46,874 bases of DNA. Origin: Ferrovum myxofaciens (GTDB taxonomy: Bacteria; Pseudomonadota; Gammaproteobacteria; Burkholderiales; Ferrovaceae). The stretch covers positions 1-46,874 of the forward strand of contig NZ_JPOQ01000044.1 in the NCBI RefSeq assembly GCF_000735045.1. The letters run 5' to 3'. Position 1 is the stretch's first letter. The number at the start of each line of letters is the position of its first letter. This document shows positions 43,673 through 46,874 of the stretch, piece after piece. The position numbers and the translations under genes are program-made. The notes under the pieces are model-generated. The model ran no database searches and was not told the origin of the DNA. It was given only the letters and a program-made list of their open reading frames with translations.

Positions 43673-44557
43673 TTAATTCCAGAATCCGCTGTGGGTGTTA
43701 TGTTCACAGGTGGTGGTTGCATCATCCCCAACTCCGGTGGCCAATTTGAACTGTCTGGGCATCCCGTCAATGATGAAGTATCCGTTGACGAGACGGCTAT
43801 TGATCAGTTCAGTCTTTTTGCCATCGACCATGTTGAACACCGCCGGGGCATCACCGTACTTCATGTCAGAGGGCATTTGCAGATAGGTGTGTCCGCTGCC
43901 CGCGAAAACCCGTATGGGTTTGATTCCTTTCTCATCGTCAGACTTGCATGAGTAGTCAAAATCCAGTTTGGACGGATCCACAGTCCCGAGCGTGGCCACC
44001 ACATTCTTTTTGGCATCGGCATCCTGCACCGCCTGAGATTGTATGGTGATCACCAGTTGCTGCGGATCGTAGAACCCCACTTCCGGGACATAATATTTTT
44101 TATCACTGACCAGACCGAGGTAATACACCCGACCTTCTTTGGTAGTTACGACCAGATTGGTCACCAGACCGGCCACCGTGGGCTTTACCACAAGAACAGG
44201 CTGCCCACCGGCATCGGCGGGTTGCACCAGCCACCGGACACTATCCCCAATACTGATGTTGGTGATGTGTTCGCCCTGCTGGAGGTTGATCACGCAAACA
44301 TGGAGGGGAGCACAGGTGATGGTGGGGCGACTCTGACCATAGGGGTACATGACCTTTCCGTTGGTCCCCACTAGGTTCGGTGCGGTCCCTGACTTTAGCC
44401 AGGTATCGGCTGCCTCGTGCGTCGCCCGATCTGACAGTGGGACAGGATCCTGAGTTTCATAAATATCCTGACTGGTGATCATGGGGGTCTGTCCGGCAAG
44501 GGCTCCACCGGTTGCCAGCATCGCCAGAATGGCGAATGATTTGATCTTGAGTGACAT
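43673..44557 (-). CDS. trbG: TrbG/VirB9-like T4SS protein (module 2)
   Basis: This 294-residue periplasmic protein starts at ATG 44557 (AGGAG seven bases upstream) with a cleavable signal (FAILAMLATGGALAGQ). The VirB9/TrbG features are GDSVRWLVQPADAGG, TNLVVTTKEGRVYYLGL and the C-terminal IRVFAGSGHTYLQMPSDMKY, PAVFNMVDGKKTELINSR and NGYFIIDGMPRQFKLATG. Cys residues at 91 and 97 or so (TCAPLHVC) may form a disulfide or outer-membrane attachment. It sits 11 bases after the trbF stop and 9 bases before the trbI start. Confidence 0.88.
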   Translation of the reverse strand: MSLKIKSFAILAMLATGGALAGQTPMITSQDIYETQDPVPLSDRATHEAADTWLKSGTAPNLVGTNGKVMYPYGQSRPTITCAPLHVCVINLQQGEHITNISIGDSVRWLVQPADAGGQPVLVVKPTVAGLVTNLVVTTKEGRVYYLGLVSDKKYYVPEVGFYDPQQLVITIQSQAVQDADAKKNVVATLGTVDPSKLDFDYSCKSDDEKGIKPIRVFAGSGHTYLQMPSDMKYGDAPAVFNMVDGKKTELINSRLVNGYFIIDGMPRQFKLATGVGDDATTTCEHNTHSGFWN

Positions 44558-44568
44558 ACGAATTCTCC

Positions 44569-45228
44569 TTAGATAACCTGTGTCCACGAAACCGACCTGA
44601 TGAATAATCCCAGTGGGTTGTTGATTTTTACTTGTGGGGTTTCCCCCAGTTTTGGGTCGATCCCGGTGGTAATGTTGGCCTTCCAGTGCTGGACTGGTTG
44701 AGGCTGTCCGTTTTGATAACGAGACTCTTCCCAGGAGATCTGCCAGGTGTCTTTGCTAATGGGCAGGATGCTGTTGACCTGGGCGTTTACGGTGAAGTCG
44801 CCGAAGGGTGAATGCTGGGAGTAGTACTGGTTCAGATAGGCCGCTGCCGATGAGCTCGTCATAGCGTAGACCTTATCGATCAAGTTCTTTTGTGCAACCG
44901 GATCCGGGATGACAGTTCGGGCATTCCATACCCAGTTGGCCAACTGGGCCTCGATGATGCGCTGGTCAATGGCGCTTCCGGTCACTGGCTGTGCCATGGC
45001 AATGGGATCACCCAGTTTGTCTATGGCCACCACAAAGGGTTTGATCTTGCTCTGTGAGCCAATGATGGTGATTCCCACCACGGCGATGCCAGCTACGGCC
45101 AGACTGGAGAATGCTGCCATGCGCCAAGACTTTGCCCTGGCAATCTGGTCTCCGTATCGTTCATCCCATTCCCTTCTGGCATTCAGGTAGGGGTTCGATG
45201 GGCTTGAGGGTTTTGCGTCCGACGCCAT
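44569..45228 (-). CDS. trbF: TrbF/VirB8-like T4SS protein (module 2)
   Basis: This 219-residue bitopic protein has a cytoplasmic N-terminus with PYLNARREWDERYGD, the TrbF hallmark, a membrane helix (AAFSSLAVAGIAVVGITIIG, about 32-51) and a periplasmic NTF2-like domain ending NNPLGLFIRSVSWTQV. GGGAG lies six bases before ATG 45228. It opens the trbFGI operon. The TrbF-type N-terminus links this cassette to conjugative (IncP-like) systems more strongly than module 1. Confidence 0.9.
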   Translation of the reverse strand: MASDAKPSSPSNPYLNARREWDERYGDQIARAKSWRMAAFSSLAVAGIAVVGITIIGSQSKIKPFVVAIDKLGDPIAMAQPVTGSAIDQRIIEAQLANWVWNARTVIPDPVAQKNLIDKVYAMTSSSAAAYLNQYYSQHSPFGDFTVNAQVNSILPISKDTWQISWEESRYQNGQPQPVQHWKANITTGIDPKLGETPQVKINNPLGLFIRSVSWTQVI

Positions 45229-45239
45229 TTTTGTCTCCC

Positions 45240-45263
45240 GTTATAAAGCCTGCAACTTGCAGG
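45240..45263 (-). promoter_or_regulatory. Palindrome and AT-rich box before trbF
   Basis: CCTGCAA-C-TTGCAGG (45249-45263) is a perfect 7-bp dyad. Next to it on the minus strand is TTTATAAC, a possible -10. The dyad would overlap the promoter and could be the operator of a repressor. It does not resemble the operator of the neighbouring TetR gene. Confidence 0.4.
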
Positions 45264-45339
45264 TCTACGAAGAGACTCGGTAGGGGGGGAACTTCATCGA
45301 AAAAAACCGGACGGGAAATTTGAGGCATGAGTAGCGCAA

Positions 45340-45963
45340 TCAGCGCCCAATACTTTCCACTTTTGAGAGTTTCTGAGACTGGTTGTTTCCTGCATTTCCG
45401 AGTAATTCCAGAATTCGACCAAAATTCTGCAAAGCAGTCTCGGGCGATGGCTCAAACTGCGCATGAATGATGGCCCCATCCACGGCCAGGGCGATGGCTT
45501 GTGCATCCCTGTCTGTGTTGGGGGATGGCGGCAACAATCCTTGAATGAGTTCGGTCATGTCGCGCTTGTGATGACATGTCATTTCCAACACCTGAGGAAG
45601 TACCGTTCCCAGTTCCCCCGTGCTGTTGATAAAGGCACATCCGCGAAAGCCATCACTCTCAAACCAGCTTTTTAAAGTTGGAATCAGCGCCTCCAGATGC
45701 CCACCATGACGCTGCAATTCCGCTGAAAACCATTCCATCCAAAGTTGATGCCGGAATTCCAGAAAAGCGAGAATGAGATCGTTCTTGCTGGGGAAATGCC
45801 GGTAGAAAGTGACTTTGGTAACACCGGCTGTGGCAATGATGCGATCGATCCCCGTAGCCCGGATGCCTTCCTGATAAAACAGGCTATGTGCGGTTTGCAG
45901 TATGCGGTCGCGAGCCCCCAAAGGAGGCTTTGATTGCTTATCGTTTTTTGGCTTCATGACCAT
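45340..45963 (-). CDS. TetR/AcrR-family repressor (second)
   Basis: The 207-residue regulator has an N-terminal HTH (RDRILQTAHSLFYQEGIRAT and VTKVTFYRHFPSKNDLILAF) and a C-terminal ligand domain with Cys in RGCAFINSTGE and EMTCHH. It is divergent from the DUF1348 gene, with a 20-base palindromic operator between them, and lies upstream of trbF in the same direction with 111 bases between. Control of the divergent gene is likely; control of trbFGI is possible. ATG 45963 was chosen; TTG 45975 lies inside the operator and ATG 45957 is also possible. Confidence 0.88.
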   Translation of the reverse strand: MVMKPKNDKQSKPPLGARDRILQTAHSLFYQEGIRATGIDRIIATAGVTKVTFYRHFPSKNDLILAFLEFRHQLWMEWFSAELQRHGGHLEALIPTLKSWFESDGFRGCAFINSTGELGTVLPQVLEMTCHHKRDMTELIQGLLPPSPNTDRDAQAIALAVDGAIIHAQFEPSPETALQNFGRILELLGNAGNNQSQKLSKVESIGR

Positions 45964-45966
45964 GAT

Positions 45967-45986
45967 TGTAGACAAGTCTGTCTACA
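45967..45986. promoter_or_regulatory. TetR operator between divergent genes
   Basis: TGTAGACAAGTCTGTCTACA is a perfect 8-bp dyad with a 4-base centre, directly before the tetR start. A further half site TGTCTATA lies near 46004. This is the usual size and place of a TetR-family operator controlling both divergent genes. Confidence 0.7.
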
Positions 45987-46030
45987 TTGACTAGACTTTC
46001 GCCTGTCTATATCAAAACTGGAGCCCTCTG

Positions 46031-46498
46031 ATGGAAACAAAACCACCCCTTTCTCCCTTCACGGAAGAGTCTGCCAGACAAAAAGTTCGCCTGGCGGAGG
46101 ATGCCTGGAATAGTCGTGATCCTGAAAGGGTTGCGCTGGTGTATACCGAAGATACGCAATGGCGAAACCGGGCAGAATTTCCGGTCGGGCGTGATCAGGT
46201 GCGCGAGTTTCTGACACAAAAATGGGCCCGGGAATTGGACTATCGCTTGATCAAGGAACTCTGGGCCTTTTCGGGGAATCGCTTGGCTGTGCGTTTTGCC
46301 TATGAGTGGCACGATGACTCGGGTCATTGGTTTCGTTCCTATGGCAACGAAAACTGGCAATTCAATGAGCAGGGGTTCATGGTGCGCCGCTTGGCCAGCA
46401 TCAACGATCTGCCCATCCAGATCAATGACAGAAAATTCTTCTGGCCCCTGGGGCGTCGCCCTGATGGGCACCCCGGATTGAGCGAGTTGGGGTTATAG
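46031..46498 (+). CDS. NTF2-like DUF1348 protein
   Basis: The 155-residue protein is a full-length DUF1348/SnoaL-like alpha+beta-barrel protein: [58 protein letters not shown] and GLMRRR-like [15 protein letters not shown] near the end. Members are small cytoplasmic proteins of unknown activity, commonly placed beside TetR regulators as here. No catalytic residues can be assigned by eye. The leader holds part of the TetR operator region. Confidence 0.85.
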   Translation: METKPPLSPFTEESARQKVRLAEDAWNSRDPERVALVYTEDTQWRNRAEFPVGRDQVREFLTQKWARELDYRLIKELWAFSGNRLAVRFAYEWHDDSGHWFRSYGNENWQFNEQGFMVRRLASINDLPIQINDRKFFWPLGRRPDGHPGLSELGL

Positions 46499-46526
46499 TC
46501 TTGGTTGATCCCCGTGAGGAAATATC

Positions 46527-46725
46527 GTGTATATCCCATCCCAATTCGAAGAATCCCGCGTCGAAGTTTTGCATCAACTGATCCGTTCCCACTCTTTGGG
46601 GATTTTGGTAACATTTTCGACTTCAGGGATGGAGGCCAATCATATCCCCTTCCATCTCACGCCTGAACCAACTCCCTTTGGCACTTTGCAAGGCCATATG
46701 GCCCGCGCCAATCCAGCGTGGCAAA
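46527..46725 (+). pseudogene. paiB: PaiB-like FMN-binding regulator, truncated
   Basis: From GTG 46527 (GAGGA six bases upstream) the protein reads MYIPSQFEESRVEVLHQLIR, then ANHIPFHLTPEPTPFGTLQG and MARANPAWQ. That is the N-terminal third of a PaiB/FMN-binding split-barrel protein of about 200 residues. After about 46725 similarity stops abruptly, the DNA becomes AT-rich, and the frame ends at 46781. An insertion has split the gene; the missing part should lie right of the window. The GTG start could also be read as a normal weak start. Confidence 0.8.
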
Positions 46726-46772
46726 ATATCAACCAAAAAATTGAATCTCTAGTAGTAAATATCATTAAAAGG

Positions 46773-46802
46773 TTTACGTAATACAATTCCCTCCCGTACA
46801 AT
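46773..46802 (+). promoter_or_regulatory. Putative promoter in the inserted DNA
   Basis: TTTACG (46773-46778) and TACAAT (46797-46802) are 18 bases apart and point to the gene starting at 46849. It lies inside the DNA that interrupts paiB. Confidence 0.45.
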
Positions 46803-46848
46803 GATCGAGAGAAATTTTGGTCAAAACCATAAAGGACGGGGGGAGATA

Positions 46849-46874
46849 ATGGGACGAAAGACGGATCGAGCACC
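46849..46874 (+). CDS. Start of an unidentified gene, cut by window edge
   Basis: ATG 46849 follows a strong GGGGGGAGA site and begins MGRKTDRA. Only eight codons are in view. Since this DNA interrupts paiB, a transposase or other mobile-element gene is the natural guess, but the sequence shown cannot prove it. Confidence 0.4.

Overview
The window looks like chromosomal DNA of a Gram-negative proteobacterium, most likely beta- or gammaproteobacterial. The basis is an RND tripartite pump, leuC/leuD, aroC, LD-carboxypeptidase, VirB/Trb-type secretion genes and proteobacterial-type tRNAs. I cannot name the genus from sequence alone. Housekeeping blocks alternate with several horizontally acquired cargo blocks.

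Layout. (1) 1-1217: an IS200/IS605 element whose transposase gene has two in-frame TGA codons, a long perfect inverted repeat, and tRNA-Ser(CGA). (2) 1261-7690: a GntR-regulated RND efflux operon (permease, adaptor, outer-membrane lipoprotein, regulator) with a recognisable promoter/operator. (3) 7740-12154: leuC-leuD, ldcA and aroC. (4) 12144-15040: an isolated virB8-virB9-virB10 cassette without any secretion ATPase, then a small PuuD-like membrane protein and a spermidine-synthase-like protein. (5) 16704-22020: tRNA-His followed by an integrated element. It has integrase, an Xis-like protein, a CI-like repressor with a tidy set of TACC-N4-GGTA operators, Cro, a replication-type protein, ParB, a sigma-like HTH protein and a broken parD. 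No virion genes are visible.

(6) 22153-33299: two cargo blocks separated and bounded by imperfect dispersed repeats. The first is tetR plus an unusual SDR-alpha/beta-hydrolase fusion, each gene with its own TAGACYGGTCTA operator. The second is a tightly coupled five-gene operon: a small WHxH-motif protein with a two-cysteine tail, a methyltransferase, a TauD-like Fe(II)/2-oxoglutarate oxygenase, a second paralogous methyltransferase with an eroded SAM motif, and a giant UvrA-like ABC protein carrying what looks like a third, dead UvrA half. This operon is the best candidate for an undescribed system: either a peptide natural-product cluster with UvrA-type self-protection, or a new DNA-directed defence or modification pathway.

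(7) 33573-42189: a translationally coupled operon that looks like a restriction-modification or phage-defence system: serine recombinase, MmeI-like adenine methyltransferase, unknown protein, YhcG/DUF1016 PD-(D/E)XK nuclease, SF2 helicase and GIY-YIG protein. (8) 42320-46874: a second VirB8/9/10-type cassette (trbF-trbG-trbI), a TetR gene with a palindromic operator divergent from a DUF1348/NTF2-like gene, a paiB gene broken by an insertion, and the first codons of a gene running off the right edge.

Two themes recur. Three-gene VirB8/9/10 modules occur twice without the motor proteins of a type IV secretion system. Accessory operons are bracketed by short dispersed repeats. All functional statements come from reading motifs by eye; no database search was run.
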